64,000 nt of DNA from Hippophae tibetana (GCA_037013495.1 CM072808.1:15502669-15566668), one strand, 5' to 3'. Counted from the stretch's first letter, positions 48,527-62,400 are shown. A program made the numbers and translations. The notes: a model not told the origin generated them from the sequence alone.

Positions 48527-50520
48527 TGATAACTGTATTTTATACAGTTATTTTCATCAATTTTAGTAATGATAATTGCTATGTTCTATTAATATTTAGT
48601 TAATTTTTGTTAAATAAATTAATATTTTCCTTTTATGTGCTAAAAATACATTTTTAATAAAATTAAATAATTTGTATCGAAAATGTACTTAATTTCATAT
48701 TTCTGTCCACAAATATAATTTATGATAATATAATTTCTTAATTACAATTTATAAAAATCGAAAATATAATTTAAATTAAATTTGGGGTTAATTATAATTA
48801 TTAAAAGTTTAAAAATTTAATTTAAAATTAGCAAAGGGCTTAACTGTAATTTAAGAAAGTGCAAAATGTAATTTGGATTAAATTTGTGGGTCAAAATATA
48901 ATTAATAAAAGTTTGAATTTTCTGCGCAGGAAAAGAATCGCACTCGTACAAATCACGACGTTCATCACGCACCGTTCGATCATCAATTCAACGGTCCAGA
49001 TTTGGCGAGTACAACCAGACGAGGCAAAATCGCGTGTAGAATCTACGTGCGGCTCGGCATGACAGTGGGTCCCATGTGTCGCGCAGGCCGGCGTCAGAGT
49101 GGGCCCCACATGTCGGCTGCGCAGATTCCCCCGAGGCCATCGCTGACCGTTGGATCTCTTGAACGGTCCAGATTGAAGCGCGTCCATCCAAGCTGTCGTG
49201 CACCGAGCCGCCCGCGTAAAAATCCTGTGCGACGCGTTCTTCATGCGTCCGGCTTACCGCCCAATGAAAAGCTGCCACGTGGCACTACAGTTCTCTCAAC
49301 GAATCACATGGTGACACGTGGCATGCGGAAAAAGAAAAAAAAATTCAAAAAATTTGCAGAGTGTATTTACGCGTGCTACTCCCATACAATCTTGTTCCCC
49401 ACTGATGATAAAAAAATATAAAAAATAAAAATAAAATAAAAGAAAAAAAGGGGAGATATGTTTTTGGGGGGATACGCGTGGAGGCAATGGGATTTTTTCT
49501 TTTTTTTGAGTTCATTTTTCAGTTCGAGCATTTTTTTCTTTTCTTCTTTTTTCTCTCGAAATTTTGGGAGAAAACTAGCAGTTCTTGCAAGTTTTTCTTC
49601 CTTGTAACATTTTAAGTTTTCTTTTTTTCTTGTTTGCGTGTTACACAAAACACGCAGAGTATTGATTTAACATTTTATGTTGTATTTTTTTAGGGAAATT
49701 ACAGAGAAAGAAGACAACAAAGAAGAAGAAAAGGAATGAAATTTATTTTTCATTGAGGAATCGTGAAAGAGTTTTTTTCTTATCTATTTTCTTTTAATTT
49801 TCTTTCTCTGCAATGTTTTATTTTTGTTGTGTTGTAATTTTAAATTCTGCGATGAACTAATACATTTGTTCTAGGATTGCAGTGTAGCGTAAATTATGAA
49901 ATTTGAATTAAATATTTTTGAATGATTTAAGGGACTGTTTTAAGTTGTTTATTGTATCTGTGTTTAATGCTTTTAATTATCGGAAGATTAATTAACTGAT
50001 ATGTGACATTTAAATAAACTTGAAAAAGGCATTTTTGTGTGCTGCTCGTGATGAAATAACGTATATACATAAGAGATAGAAATATACTTTTATTGTATGT
50101 GTAACTGTTAGAGAACTCAGAACTTAATAAATCTGGTTGAATTTAATTCGCATAAGAATATAGTGAATCATTTTAACTAGATGTTTCTGTATGGAGCTCG
50201 GGAGAGATATATGGATAAATTAGGAGTTCTTGGTTAACAACTTAAAACACGATAACATAAATCAAGATAAAATATAATGATTCAAGTGGATTAATTGGGT
50301 GAAACTGCAATCCTAGAATTTTCTTGCAATCTGTTATAAAAGTTAGTTAGTCAAACTGCATCAAATTATCGACTGTTTGGATAAAATTAGGTTGAAATAA
50401 TTTTAATAATTAACGAATACTAGTAACAAATCTCTGTGGAAACGATATTTTACTTATCATATTATTACTTGTGACCGTGTATACTTGCACGTTTTTCTGT
50501 GTGTTGCAAAACATACAACA
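48527..50520 (+). repeat. 5' LTR of the Athila-type element
   Basis: 1,994 bp. It is unusual in having a GC-rich island at about 48930-49330 within otherwise AT-rich sequence. The word AACGGTCCAGATT occurs twice (about 48990 and 49160), and G-box-like CACGTGGC words lie at 49276 and 49316. Long apparent reading frames on both strands of the island are by-products of its composition. Confidence 0.95.
49274..49323. promoter_or_regulatory. Paired G-box / ABRE-like motifs in the Athila 5' LTR
   Basis: GCCACGTGGC at 49274-49283 and ACACGTGGCA at 49314-49323, 40 bp apart, lie upstream of an A/T-rich run near 49410. G-boxes bind bZIP and bHLH factors in plants. The first motif is also present in the 3' LTR at 58238-58247. 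A role in driving the element is inference. Confidence 0.5.
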
Positions 50521-50526
50521 AGTTTT

Positions 50527-50544
50527 TGGCGCCGTTGCCGGGGA
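50527..50544 (+). other. Primer-binding site of the Athila-type element
   Basis: TGGCGCCGTTGCCGGGGA, six bases after the LTR end. This form is standard for Athila elements. Confidence 0.9.
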
Positions 50545-50730
50545 TTTGTTTTACTATTTTCATTGTTGATATTAATACCAATCAATTTGATTTTAATTCA
50601 AAAAAAAAAAACAAAATATTATTTGTTTAATTGCTTGCTGTTACTTGCTTGGATTTGTGTGTTTATTTATTTTTCTAAATTTAATATATATATTGTATTA
50701 GATTTAATTTTGGATAGAGTGGGACTTTGT

Positions 50731-53700
50731 ATGCGACGCATAAGAAATCTTGACTTAGTTCCATTAGATCTAGAAATTCATAGAACTATTTTGAACTTAA
50801 AGAAAAATAATAAACAAGAAACCTTAGAACAACTAGCTATGGATAATGAAATTCTAGAAGTTGAAGAACCAAGATCCTTAAGAGATTATGCAGTGCCCAT
50901 GGTTGGTGGCATCCATTCAAGCATAAGAAGACCTTCAATTCAAGCTAATAATTTTGAAATTAATCCTGCCATAATTCATATGATTCAAACTTCTGTACAA
51001 TTTGGTGGTTTACCCAATGATGATCCAAACTCCCATATATCAAATTTTCTAGAGATTTGTGATACCTTTAGGCATAATGGAGTCACTGATGATGCTATTC
51101 GGTTGAGACTTTTTCCTTTTTCACTTAGGGATAAGGCAAAGAGTTGGTTGAATTCATTGCCATGCGGTTCTATCACTACTTGGGAAGATCTGGCTCAAAA
51201 ATTTTTAGCCAAATATTTTCCACCGGCAAAGACTGCACGGATGAGGAATGAAATCACCACTTTTATGCAATTCGACTCAGAATCATTATATGAAGCTTGG
51301 GAGAGGTACAAGGAGCTACTTAGAAGATGTCCGCACCATGGATTACCGAAGTGGCTTCAAGTTCAAACATTTTATAATAGTTTGATGGGTCAAACTAGAA
51401 ATATGATTGATGCTGCAGCAGGTGGTGCTCTTATGGGGAAATCAATTGATGAAGCCTACAACTTATTAGAGGAAATGGCTTCAAATAGTTATGAGTGGCC
51501 ATCAGAGAGGATGATGCCTAAGAAAGCAGCTGGAATTCATGAGATTGATGCTATGACTGCTTTAACTGCACAAGTATCCGCTTTGGTGAAAAAGATGGAT
51601 ACTTTGGGAGTCCATTCTATTCAGAGTCCTTTTGTTGTATGTGAAATTTGCAATGGAAATCATGCTAGTGATAGATGTCCTCACAACTCTGAATCAGTCA
51701 ATTTTGTTTCCAATTATAATAGGAATCCAAACAATCCCTATTCCAACACATACAATCCAGGGTGGAAGAATCATCCTAATTTTTCTTGGAGTAATAATCA
51801 AGGTCAGTCATCTTCTATGAAGCCCACTCATCCCCCAGGTTTTCATAACCAAGTCCCACAACAAGAGAGAAAGCCTTCATTGGAAGATATGTTTGCTCAA
51901 TATATGGCTAAGAATGAGACTATTCTCCAGAATCAGGCAACATCTATTAGAAATCTCGAAGTTCAATTGGGGCAACTGGCTACTGCTGTCAACAATCGCC
52001 CTCAAGGATCTTTACCTAGTGATACGGAAATCAACCCAAAAAGGGAGGGAAAAGAGCATTGCAAAGCAGTTACACTGAGGAGTGGAAAAGAGTTAGAAGA
52101 AATGCAAAAACCCATTTCTCCACCGACTCTTATTGTTGAGGGTGTTGACCCAAAAAAACAAGAAAAAGCTGATAATAGGGTTGAAGAGAATGAATTAACA
52201 AAAAATCCTATAATAAAACCAGTGTTAGATAATCTCAAGCCTTGTAATCCACCAATTCCATTTCCTCAGCACTTCCATAAGCAAAAGATTGATAAACAGT
52301 TCTCCAAGTTTCTTGAAGTATTTAAGAAACTTCATATTAACATCCCTTTTGCTGATGCATTGGAGCAAATGCCTAGTTATGTTAAATTTATGAAAGACAT
52401 TTTGTCTAAGAAGAGAAGATTAGGTGATTTTGAGACTGTTGCTCTCACAGAGGAGTGTAGTGCCATCCTTCAAAAGAAGCTACCACCTAAACTTAAAGAT
52501 CCAGGAAGTTTCACCATTCCTTGTACTATTGGTGAAATTTTTTTTGGTAGAGCTTTGTGCGATTTGGGTGCAAGCATTAATTTGATGCCACTTTCCATCT
52601 ACCAGAGACTTGGATTAGGAGAAGCACAACCGACCACTGTAACTCTTCAACTTGCAGATAGGTCTTTGAAACACCCAAGAGGCATTATAGAGGATGTGCT
52701 TGTCAAGGTTGACAAGTTTATCTTTCCTGCGGATTTCATAATTCTCGACATGGAGGAAGATAAAGAGATTCCTATCATTCTAGGGAGACCATTTTTAGCA
52801 ACTGGTAGGACTTTGATTGATGTTCAAAAAGGAGAGCTTACCATGAGAGTCCAAGACCAAGAGGTAACTTTCAACGTCTTTAAAGCTATGAAATTTCCAA
52901 GAGAATCCGATGATTGCCTTAGAGTTGACACGGTGAATGCGTTAGTTGAAAGCAATTTCAGGGAAAACTTGAGCACTGATGCTTTGGAACTTGCACTTGT
53001 GAATGACAATATTACTCATAACTTTGATTCTCTTGAATATCTCAAGTTACTTAAGGCATCTCCACAAATCTTTAGTCCTCAAATTGAAGAAGATGCATCA
53101 CAAGTTGTAACACCATCTGAGTTCACCTATATGAAGCCATGTATGGAACATAAACCATTATTAGAGCTTAAGCCACTGCCTACCCATCTAAGGTATGCTT
53201 ATTTGGGTGAAATGACTACAATGCCTGTAATTATTTCAGCATCTCTAGATGACGATCAAGAGAAGAAGCTGTTAAGAGTGTTGAGAAATTACAAGCTAGC
53301 ATTAGGTTGGTCTATAGCTGACATAAAAGGAATTAGCCCTTCACTATGCATGCACAAGATCTTGTTTGAGGAAGATATCAAGCCGACTATTGAGCACCAA
53401 CGTCGTTTGAATCCAATCATGAAGGAGGTAGTAAAAAACGAAATCATTAAGTGGTTAGACGCAGGTATAATCCACCCTATTTCAGATAGCTCTTGGGTTA
53501 GCCCAATTCATTGTGTTCCTAAGAAAGGAGGAATTACAGTGGAGACCAATAGCAATAATGAGCTGATTCCCACAAGGAAAGTGACAGGTTGGCGGGTATG
53601 CATGGATTATCGGAAGCTCAACAAGGCTACTCGAAAGGATCATTTTCCCCTTCCATTTATTGACCAAATGCTAGACAGATTGGCAGGACATTCTTTCTAT

Positions 53701-56064
53701 TGTTTCTTGGATGGATATTCTGGATACAACCAGATTGCTATCGCACCTGAGGATCAAGAGAAGACCACTTTCACTTGTCCATATGGAACCTTTGCTTTCC
53801 GAAGAATTCCGTTTGGACTGTGTAATGCTCCAGCCACTTTTCAACGGTGTATGATGGCTATCTTTTCAAACATGGTGGAAGATTTTATTGAGATATTTAT
53901 GGATGACTTCTCAGTGTTTGGAGATTCATTTGATAGGTGCTTGCATAACCTTTCTTTGGTCCTACAAAAATGCGAAGAAACAAACTTGGTTTTAAATTGG
54001 GAAAAATGCCACTTCATGGTAGAAGAAGGTGTTGTCTTAGGCCATCTAATTTCATCTAAAGGAATTGAAGTGGATAGGGCAAAAATTGAAACCATAGAGA
54101 AACTACCGCCTCCAACATCGGTGAAAGGAATTAGAAGTTTTCTTGGTCATGCAGAATTCTATAGGCGTTTCATAAAAGATTTTTCCAAGATATCTAAGCC
54201 TCTTTGTAATCTTTTGGAAAAAGATACAAAATTCACATTTGACGAAAAATGTTTTGAGGCTTTCCGGGTTTTGAAAGAAAAGTTGATCACGGCTCCCATC
54301 ATTGTTGCACCAGATTGGAATCTACCTTTTGAACTCATGTGTGACGCCAGTGATTTTGCAGTAGGAGCTGTTTTAGGACAACGGAAAAAGAGAGTTTTTC
54401 ATGCCATATACTATGCCAGCAAAACTTTGACCGAAGCTCAAATGAATTATGCTACCACTGAAAAAGAACTACTTGTTGTTGTATATGCGTTTGAAAAGTT
54501 TCGCTCCTACCTAATCGGAACTAAAGTGACAGTTTATACTGATCATTCTGCTATAAAATATCTTATGGCTAAAAAAGATGCAAAACCGAGATTGATTAGA
54601 TGGATCCTCCTACTTCAAGAATTTGATTTGGAAATCAAGGATAAGAGAGGAACCGAAAATCAAGTGGCCGATCATCTATCGAGATTGGAGAATAATGACG
54701 GAGCCGTGGACAAGACTATCATTGGTAAGACTTTTCCTGATGAGCAATTGTTTTCCTTTGATCATAGAAGCGTGCCATGGTACGCAGACTATGTTAATTA
54801 CATCGTAAGCAATGTGCTCCCACCTGAAATATCTTTCCAACAGAAGAAAAAATTCTTACACGACGTTAAGTACTATTTATGGGATGAACCTTACTTGTTT
54901 AAGCATTGTGCAGATCAAATTATCAGAAGGTGTGTCCCAAAGGAAGAAATTGAAAATATACTTAAACATTGTCATTCTTCAGCCTATGGGGGCCATTTTG
55001 GAAAAGAAAGAACTGCGGCTAAGGTTCTTCAATCTGGTTTTTATTGGCCAAATTTGTTTAAAGATGCACATTTCTTTGTTTCACACTGTGACAGGTGCCA
55101 AAGAGTTGGTAACATTTCTAAGAAACACGAGATGCCTTTAAACAACATTCTTGAGGTAGAAATATTTGACGTTTGGGGAATTGATTTCATGGGGCCTTTT
55201 ATCTCGTCCTACAACAACCTCTACATTTTGGTTGCTGTGGATTATGTTTCTAAGTGGGTAGAAGCAATTCCCTTGCCTACCAATGATTCCAAAGTGGTAC
55301 TGAATTTTCTAAAAAAAAACATTTTCACTCGATTTGGCACCCCAAGGGCAATCATAAGTGATGGGGGAACTCATTTTTGCAACAAATCTTTTGAAACCCT
55401 CCTTGTCAAATACGGTGTCACTCATAAGATCACAACTGCTTATCATCCTCAAACTAGTGGACAAGTTGAGATATCTAACAGAGAAGTGAAGAGAATTTTG
55501 GAGAAGACGGTAAATCCTTCAAGGAGGGATTGGTCTAAGAGATTGGACGATTCACTCTGGGCATACCGAACAGCATATAAGACACCCATTGGGATGTCCC
55601 CATATCGGTTGGTTTTTGGGAAAGCTTGTCATCTCCCAGTTGAATTGGAGCACCATGCGTATTGGGCTATCAAGACTTTGAATTTTGAGTTAGGCGCTGC
55701 TGGCGAAAAACGTCTCCTACAACTCAATGAGATGGATGAGATTCGTTTACACGCATATGAAAATGCTGAGATTTATAAGGAAAATACGAAGAGGTGGCAT
55801 GACAACAAAATCTTACATCGACACTTTGAACCAAGACAGAAAGTATTGCTCTTCAATTCTCGTTTGAAGTTCTTCGTAGGAAAATTGAAATCTAAGTGGT
55901 CAGGGCCTTTCATTGTTACCAAAGTACACCCATATGGGGCTGTTGAGATTAAAGGTGAAGAATCACAAAATACTTTCCAAGTGAACGGGCAAAGACTCAA
56001 ACACTATTTGGGGGGTGACATTGATCGTCAAAAGTCCACCATTTTCTTATCTGATCCAATCTAA
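50731..56064 (+). CDS. Athila gag-pol polyprotein (retrotransposon, uninterrupted)
   Basis: 1,777 residues from the ATG at 50731 ([15 protein letters not shown]). The frame is open further upstream to 50485, but that start lies inside the LTR. Parts in order: gag core at about 50950-51500 ([20 protein letters not shown]), zinc knuckle [14 protein letters not shown] at about 51641, aspartic protease ([20 protein letters not shown] near 52560), RT ([20 protein letters not shown] near 53600; FMDD near 53900), RNase H ([14 protein letters not shown] near 54340; [10 protein letters not shown] near 54540), and integrase with an HHCC zinc region near 54970-55095 and a DDE core near 55170-55450. These replicate and integrate the element. 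No breaks were noticed. Confidence 0.95.
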   Translation: MRRIRNLDLVPLDLEIHRTILNLKKNNKQETLEQLAMDNEILEVEEPRSLRDYAVPMVGGIHSSIRRPSIQANNFEINPAIIHMIQTSVQFGGLPNDDPNSHISNFLEICDTFRHNGVTDDAIRLRLFPFSLRDKAKSWLNSLPCGSITTWEDLAQKFLAKYFPPAKTARMRNEITTFMQFDSESLYEAWERYKELLRRCPHHGLPKWLQVQTFYNSLMGQTRNMIDAAAGGALMGKSIDEAYNLLEEMASNSYEWPSERMMPKKAAGIHEIDAMTALTAQVSALVKKMDTLGVHSIQSPFVVCEICNGNHASDRCPHNSESVNFVSNYNRNPNNPYSNTYNPGWKNHPNFSWSNNQGQSSSMKPTHPPGFHNQVPQQERKPSLEDMFAQYMAKNETILQNQATSIRNLEVQLGQLATAVNNRPQGSLPSDTEINPKREGKEHCKAVTLRSGKELEEMQKPISPPTLIVEGVDPKKQEKADNRVEENELTKNPIIKPVLDNLKPCNPPIPFPQHFHKQKIDKQFSKFLEVFKKLHINIPFADALEQMPSYVKFMKDILSKKRRLGDFETVALTEECSAILQKKLPPKLKDPGSFTIPCTIGEIFFGRALCDLGASINLMPLSIYQRLGLGEAQPTTVTLQLADRSLKHPRGIIEDVLVKVDKFIFPADFIILDMEEDKEIPIILGRPFLATGRTLIDVQKGELTMRVQDQEVTFNVFKAMKFPRESDDCLRVDTVNALVESNFRENLSTDALELALVNDNITHNFDSLEYLKLLKASPQIFSPQIEEDASQVVTPSEFTYMKPCMEHKPLLELKPLPTHLRYAYLGEMTTMPVIISASLDDDQEKKLLRVLRNYKLALGWSIADIKGISPSLCMHKILFEEDIKPTIEHQRRLNPIMKEVVKNEIIKWLDAGIIHPISDSSWVSPIHCVPKKGGITVETNSNNELIPTRKVTGWRVCMDYRKLNKATRKDHFPLPFIDQMLDRLAGHSFYCFLDGYSGYNQIAIAPEDQEKTTFTCPYGTFAFRRIPFGLCNAPATFQRCMMAIFSNMVEDFIEIFMDDFSVFGDSFDRCLHNLSLVLQKCEETNLVLNWEKCHFMVEEGVVLGHLISSKGIEVDRAKIETIEKLPPPTSVKGIRSFLGHAEFYRRFIKDFSKISKPLCNLLEKDTKFTFDEKCFEAFRVLKEKLITAPIIVAPDWNLPFELMCDASDFAVGAVLGQRKKRVFHAIYYASKTLTEAQMNYATTEKELLVVVYAFEKFRSYLIGTKVTVYTDHSAIKYLMAKKDAKPRLIRWILLLQEFDLEIKDKRGTENQVADHLSRLENNDGAVDKTIIGKTFPDEQLFSFDHRSVPWYADYVNYIVSNVLPPEISFQQKKKFLHDVKYYLWDEPYLFKHCADQIIRRCVPKEEIENILKHCHSSAYGGHFGKERTAAKVLQSGFYWPNLFKDAHFFVSHCDRCQRVGNISKKHEMPLNNILEVEIFDVWGIDFMGPFISSYNNLYILVAVDYVSKWVEAIPLPTNDSKVVLNFLKKNIFTRFGTPRAIISDGGTHFCNKSFETLLVKYGVTHKITTAYHPQTSGQVEISNREVKRILEKTVNPSRRDWSKRLDDSLWAYRTAYKTPIGMSPYRLVFGKACHLPVELEHHAYWAIKTLNFELGAAGEKRLLQLNEMDEIRLHAYENAEIYKENTKRWHDNKILHRHFEPRQKVLLFNSRLKFFVGKLKSKWSGPFIVTKVHPYGAVEIKGEESQNTFQVNGQRLKHYLGGDIDRQKSTIFLSDPI

Positions 56065-57490
56065 AGCAAAGAGAAAGGCAGTCAAGCTGATGACTCTAAA
56101 TCAAGCGCTTCTTGGGAGGCAACCCATGTGTTTTAGTTTTTATTTATTTATATATTTTGTTCTAGAACATGTATTAGTTGCATAATTCTTCATTTTGTTA
56201 TTTTGTTTTGATAGGTGCAATCGGAGGAGGAAAAACTATTTTTGGATTTCATTCTCACAAGTCAACTCACCATTGAGAGAAGTTCTTTTAACACATCTCC
56301 TTTGTTTGTTAATTTTCACACATTTGGGGACAATGTGCATGTTAAGTTTGGGGGTGGTGTATATACTGAACCAAGTTGAAATACTTGAAATACTTTCTGG
56401 ATGTTATTGCTTGTAAATTTTTTTTTGTTTGTTTGGGTGATTGAAGATAATTTGCTATGAATAGTGATATATTTTTGTTTCTTCGATTTAAATGATGCAT
56501 ATCTCCTTGAAAAATTTGAATATTGTCTAAGCGATGAATAATTTTTACGTATGTTTCATTTTTACAAAGATAAATATTTATGAGCACTAGTCTTGATTTT
56601 TGATTTGCTATGATAATTTAGAGAAGGTTTATATGAGTATGGAATTCGATTGATATTTGTGGTGTCAAAATTCTTAGAATTTATTTGATTTTCTCTCGAG
56701 GCGAAATTATAGATAACATTTAACAAAAAAATGATTTAGGCCATCTTTGGATCGTTTGAGCCTTTCTATCTACCTTTACATGCATTATCCATAGTATACC
56801 CCTTTTGAGCTTCAAAGTTTACATATATATATTTCTCATTACAAAAACCTATCTAAAATGTATATATATATATGTGTGTAGATATACCTATTGTTCTTAT
56901 TCCACTAACATGTTACAATTGTTAGTAAATGTTGAAGTATATATCGAAAAAAAAGAGGTTACTAGAAAAAAAAAAGGGAATAATGTGATGATAAATCCCA
57001 AATTGGGAAGTATTTATTGTGATGATAGAAGATCTCGTTTTCAATCCTAAAATGATGTGTTTGGGAAATTTTGTGCTAAATATTATCTTTTATCCTACCT
57101 TTACCTAAGCCATATATTACAAGCTTAATAAAGTCCTATTGATTTTTTGTTATGTGTTTGTCTACATTAGTGGAGAGAGAAATGAAAAATAGACTATGAG
57201 ATTTGTGATTTCATGATAATTTGTTTGATTTTATATTTATATAAACTGATCCGGATTGCGTGTTATGAAATTTGAAAAGACTACACACACACCTAAAATT
57301 CATTGTGAAAATGTAATATACTTTTAAATTGATTTTGATACTTAGATAAAATTCTTTTATTTCTTTGAGTTATGTTATTTGGAATGTTTAAAAAGAAATA
57401 TTTTAAAAGTCACTATTTTAAATGCAGTTATCTTTGTTTTATTTTCTTCCTTTTGCTCGAGGACTAGCAAAAACTTAAGTTTGGGGGTGT
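56065..57490 (+). other. 3' non-coding region of the Athila-type element
   Basis: About 1.4 kb between gag-pol and the right LTR. Only short frames are present, and no envelope-like gene was recognised. The polypurine-tract-like word AAGTTTGGGGGTG occurs twice, near 56343 and next to the LTR near 57477; only the second abuts an LTR. Confidence 0.7.
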
Positions 57491-59486
57491 TGATAACTGT
57501 ATTTTATACAGTTATTTTCATCAATTTTAGTAATGATAATTGCTATGTTCTATTAATATTTAGTTAATTTTTGTTAAATAAATTAATATTTTCCTTTTAT
57601 GTGCTAAAAATACATTTTTAATAAAATTAAATAATTTGTATCGAAAATGTACTTAATTTCATATTTCTGTCCACAAATATAATTTATGATAATATAATTT
57701 CTTAATTACAATTTATAAAAATTGAAAATATAATTTAAATTAAATTTGGGCTTAATTATAATTATTAAAAGTTTAAAAATTTAATTTAAAATTAGCAAAG
57801 GGCTTAACTGTAATTTAAGAAAGTGCAAAATGTAATTTGGATTAAATTTGTGGGTCAAAATATAATTAATAAAAGTTTGAATTTTCTGCGTAGGAAAAGA
57901 ATCGCACTCGTACAAATCACGACGTTCATCACGCACCGTTCGATCATCAATTCAACGGTCCAGATTTGGCGAGTACAACGAGACGAGGCAAAATCGCGTG
58001 TAGAATCCACGCGCGGCTCGGCGTGACAGTGGGTCCCATGTGTCGCGCAGGCCGGCGTCAGAGTGGGCCCTACATGTCAGCTGCGCAGATTCCCCCGAGG
58101 CCATCGCTGACCGTTGGATCTCTTGAACGGTCCAGATTGAAGCGCGTCCATCCAAGCTGTCGTGCACCGAGCCGCCCGCGTAAAAATTCTATGCGACGCG
58201 TTCTTCATGCGTCCGGCTTACCGCCCAATGAAAAGCTGCCACGTGGCACTACAGTTCTCTCAACGAATCACATGGTGAAACGTGGCATGCGGAAAAAGAA
58301 AAAAAAATTCAAAAAATTTGCAGAGTGTATTTACGCGTGCTACTCCCATACAATCTTGTTCCCCACTGATGATAAAAAAATATAAAAAATAAAAATAAAA
58401 TAAAAGAAAAAAAGGGGATATATGTTTTTGGGGGGATACGCGTGGAGGCAATGGGGCTTTTTCTTTTTTTTTGAGTTCATTTTTCAGTTCGAGCATTTTT
58501 TTCTTTTCTTCTTTTTTCTCTCAAAATTTTGGGAGAAAACTAGCAGTTCTTGCAAGTTTTTCTTCCTTGTAACATTTTAAGTTTTCTTTTTTTCTTGTTT
58601 GCGTGTTACACAAAACACGCAGAGTATTGATTTAACATTTTATGTTGTATTTTTTTAGGGAAATTACAGAGAAAGAAGACAACAAAGAAGAAGAAAAGGA
58701 ATGAAATTTATTTTTCATTGAGGAATCATGAAAGAGTTTTTTTTCTTATCTATTTTCTTTTAATTTTCTTTCTCTGCAATGTTTTATTTTTGTTGTGTTG
58801 TAATTTTAAATTCTGCGATGAACTAATACATTTGTTCTAGGATTGCAGTGTAGCGTAAATTATGAAATTTGAATTAAATATTTTTGAATGATTTAAGGGA
58901 CTGTTTTAAGTTGTTTATTGTATCTGTGTTTAATGCTTTTAATTATCGGAAGATTAATTAACTGATATGTGACATTTAAATAAACTTGAAAAAGGCATTT
59001 TTGTGTGCTGCTCGTGATGAAATAACGTATATACATAAGAGATAGAAATATACTTTTATTGTATGTGTAACTGTTAGAGAACTCAGAACTTAATAAATCT
59101 GGTTGAATTTAATTCGCATAGGAATATAGTGAATCATTTTAACTAGATGTTTCTGTATGGAGCTCGGGAGAGATATATGGATAAATTAGGAGTTCTTGGT
59201 TAACAACTTAAAACACGATAACATAAATCAAGATAAAATATAATGATTCAAGTGGATTAATTGGGTGAAACTGCAATCCTAGAATTTTCTTGCAATCTGT
59301 TATAAAAGTTAGTTAGTCAAACTGCATCAAATTATCGACTGTTTGGATAGAATTAGGTTGAAATAATTTTAATAATTAACGAATACTAGTAACAAATCTC
59401 TGTGGAAACGATATTTTACTTATCATATTATTACTTGTGACCGTGTATACTTGCACGTTTTTCTGTGTGTTGCAAAACATACAACA
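57491..59486 (+). repeat. 3' LTR of the Athila-type element
   Basis: 1,996 bp, partner of 48527-50520, about 99% identical by hand count. It is followed by the second AGCTG. Confidence 0.95.
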
Positions 59487-62400
59487 AGCTGCTATGCTTG
59501 CGTGGTAGGTCAAATGGTAGCTTCAGATTGGCCTTGCGTTAAAAATTTATAAAAAATCCATAGAAATTCCAAAAATATGCCAAAATATCCCAAAAATTAT
59601 ATTTTCACCCCTTTTCACTAAAAAGTTTATATTTTAATATTTTTATCCCCAAAAGTACTATTTATTGAATAAAAAAGTAAATATTAAGTAAAAAAGTGTG
59701 CTAATAACTCTACTTTTATAGAGTCATCACCACCCTAAGAGAAACAAAAGTTATAAGGGAAGTGAGCTACCCTACTTGGTTTTCAATTATGGTGTTGGTA
59801 TAAAAGGCATGTTTTTCACCCTGCATGTGTGTGGCCTTCACAGATTTAAATGAGGCTTGACACAAAGATTACTTCCCCCTCCTAAGCATTGATAAACTGG
59901 TTGATGCTATCATTGGCTTAGACCAATGTGTTTCTTGGATGCATATTTTGGGTACCATCAGATCAGAAGCACCCCGAGGATGAGGAAAAAACATCCTTCA
60001 TCACCAAGGAAGGGATCTTCTACTATACCCGAATTCCGTTTGGGTTAATAATGTGAGCGCCATATATCAGCACCTTAACAACAAAATTTTAGTAGATCAG
60101 TTGGGGAGAAACCTGGAGGCATACATGGATGACTTGATAGTGAAATCAACACAACCCCTGAGCCATGTCAAAGACTAGATGAAGTGTTTTCAGTAATCTA
60201 TAGGTAAGGTATGATACTTAACCTTAAGAAGTGTGTCTTTGGTGTTACTATAGGAAAGTTCTTAGGATATCTTGTATTTGCTTGAGGGATTGTGGCCAAC
60301 CCAAAATATATATAGGCCTTGGTCAACATGAGGACACTCACCAACTTGAAAGGGATCCAATAGCTCAATAGAAAAATAGTGGTACTAAATAGGTTCATCT
60401 CCAAATGCACAAACAAGTCTTTAGCATTCTTCACGAGGACTATGATAGGGCCTTTGAAGAAATCAAGTGATACTTGAGCAACCCTCCTGTCTTGGTTAGC
60501 TCTCTCCTTGGTGAGACACTTTACTTATATTTGGCAGTGGATCCCCATACTTGCAATGCTGTGCTCTTAGCTGAAAGCGACAAGGTTTAAAACCCCATTC
60601 ACTACTTTAGTAAAATCCTAACGGATGCGCAAAGTAGATACCTAACCCTAGTCAAGTTTGCCTTTTCCCTCAAAGTTAGCGCATAGAAGCTCATATATTA
60701 CTTTGGTTCATATACAATGTTAATATTTAGCTCTTACCACTAGAAAGAATACAAACAAGGAAAGAAGTAGCAAGAAGATTGGTATAGATTTCCATAGAAT
60801 TAAGAGAGTATTACATTAAATATGTGGCTAGAACAACCATCAAGGGACAAACGGTGGTCGAGTTTGTTGCCGAGTTCAGTGAGACACCAGAAGTCATCAA
60901 CAATGAGGGGGAAAAGAAAGTGTGTGGGTTGGATAAAAAAGAAAGGCCAACTTGGTAATTATTAGATGATAGAGCACACAAATTCAATGGTGCCAAGCTA
61001 GGGGTGGTCATAATTGATCACAAAAACAATTTTTTTGAGTATGCTATTAGACTTGATTTCCAGGCAACTAATAATGTCATGGAGTATAAGACGGTTATAT
61101 TTGGGGCCATGACATCAAAAAAGCTCAAGACATATAACATCACCTTGCATAGTGATTCTAGACTAGTAATCAACTAGTTCTTGGGGACATTTGAAGCTAG
61201 GGATGGAAAAATGAAGGGGTATCTAGAAAGGTAAAATATGGAGTGCTCAAAATTTTCTATGTTCGAGATCAAGCAAATTTTTTAAAATGGGAATGGTCAT
61301 GCCGATTCTTTGGCCACTTTGGCATCGGTGCGAAAGGCCAATAACAACCAAGTAGGTTTGGTAATGATCTTGGCTTTAGCAAGTTTGAACGAAGCCAAAA
61401 GAATAGTTGGGTCTGTGGATGCTCTTACCAATCCATGGTTCACCCTGATCTATAACTTCCTTGAAAGGGAAGACCTACCCAAGGATCACAAGCTTCCAAA
61501 GGAAATCAAGGACAAGGTAGGTTGATACATGATCGAAGTAGGTAGGTTATATAGAAGAAATTCACTAGGACCAGGGCTCTTGTGCATAGCCAAGAAGGTA
61601 GCTAAAAGATTGATGTTTGAAGCATATGTGGGGGAGTATGGATTTCATTTAGGTGGAAGGAGGCTGTCATAACGAATTATGAGGTAGGGATATTATTGGC
61701 CCATTATGCTGGTCGATTGTAAAAAATACACCAAGGGATGCGATAAGTGCAAAGATTTTCCCTATTGTCTCACACGTCTTTAAACACCATGACATGGGTG
61801 GTGAGTCCTTGGCTTTTCTACAAGTGGGTACTTTATATAATGGGACCCCTACCCTTAGCTAAGGGTCAAAAGAAGTTTCTAATGGTCATTGATTACTTTT
61901 CAAAAAGAATCGAGGAAGAACCCCTTGGAAAAATACGAGAAGGAGAGGTGATTCGATTTATATGGAAGTCTATAATTTGTCAGTTTAGTCTACCTGAGGA
62001 GCTCATCATTGATAATAGGAGGTAATTTACAGGTCGTAACATTAAAAGGTTCACCCTTAAGTACAATAACAAGATGTGTCACTTAATGCCATATTATCCT
62101 CAGACCAATGGTCAAGCAGAATCTTCTAATAAATTAATTATCAACCTACTAAAGAAAATGTTGTAGAGTGTAAAGGAAAGATGGTTTGAGCAGTTGCTTG
62201 GTATATTATGGGTTGTCAGGACTAGCCCTTAGGGAAGTACTAATGAGACCCCCTTTTCCCTAGTCTGTGGGACTAAAGCAGTAATACAAATTGAAGTTAC
62301 AATACCCACTGCTAGGTCAACCATGATTGAAGAACCGAATAAGATGAGTAGAGAAATCGAATTGACCCTCGCAAGAAGAAAAGCGATGAAACTTTGAGAA

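Larger units (their letters stand above)
48527..59486 (+). mobile_element. Athila-type Ty3/Gypsy retrotransposon, whole-looking and young
   Basis: 10,960 bp with LTRs 48527-50520 and 57491-59486, both TGATAACTG...CATACAACA, and the perfect target duplication AGCTG (48522-48526 and 59487-59491). The primer-binding site TGGCGCCGTTGCCGGGGA follows the left LTR. A purine-rich tract AAGTTTGGGGGTGT precedes the right LTR. One uninterrupted gag-pol frame spans 50731-56064, then about 1.4 kb of non-coding 3' region with no envelope-like frame recognised. By hand count the LTRs differ at about 19 substitutions and two short indels in 2 kb (about 1%), suggesting roughly 0.4 million years at the usual plant rate. 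It appears whole. Confidence 0.95.
47171..59729 (+). mobile_element. Solo LTR (~1.59 kb) inserted in the Tat element, itself split by Athila
   Basis: Starts TGATCGACC at 47171 and ends GTCATCA at 59729. It is flanked by CCATC (47166-47170) and CCACC (59730-59734), a 5-bp target duplication with one mismatch. Removing the Athila insertion leaves about 1.59 kb with TG...CA ends and no coding capacity, which is what a solo LTR looks like. Its first ~1 kb matches the block at 41365-42375. The parent LTR family is not known to me, and its full element is not in the window. Unequal recombination between two LTRs is the usual origin. Confidence 0.72.

Noticed and set aside
49002-49421. Long reading frames on both strands in the Athila LTR (also at 57966-58385)
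   Set aside because: They lie in the GC-rich part of both LTRs, lack similarity to any family I know, and overlap each other in opposite senses. They are best explained by composition.
50485-50730. An upstream ATG that would extend Athila gag by 82 residues
   Set aside because: It lies inside the LTR and crosses the primer-binding site, and the extra text is hydrophobic and unlike gag. The ATG at 50731 starts recognisable gag.
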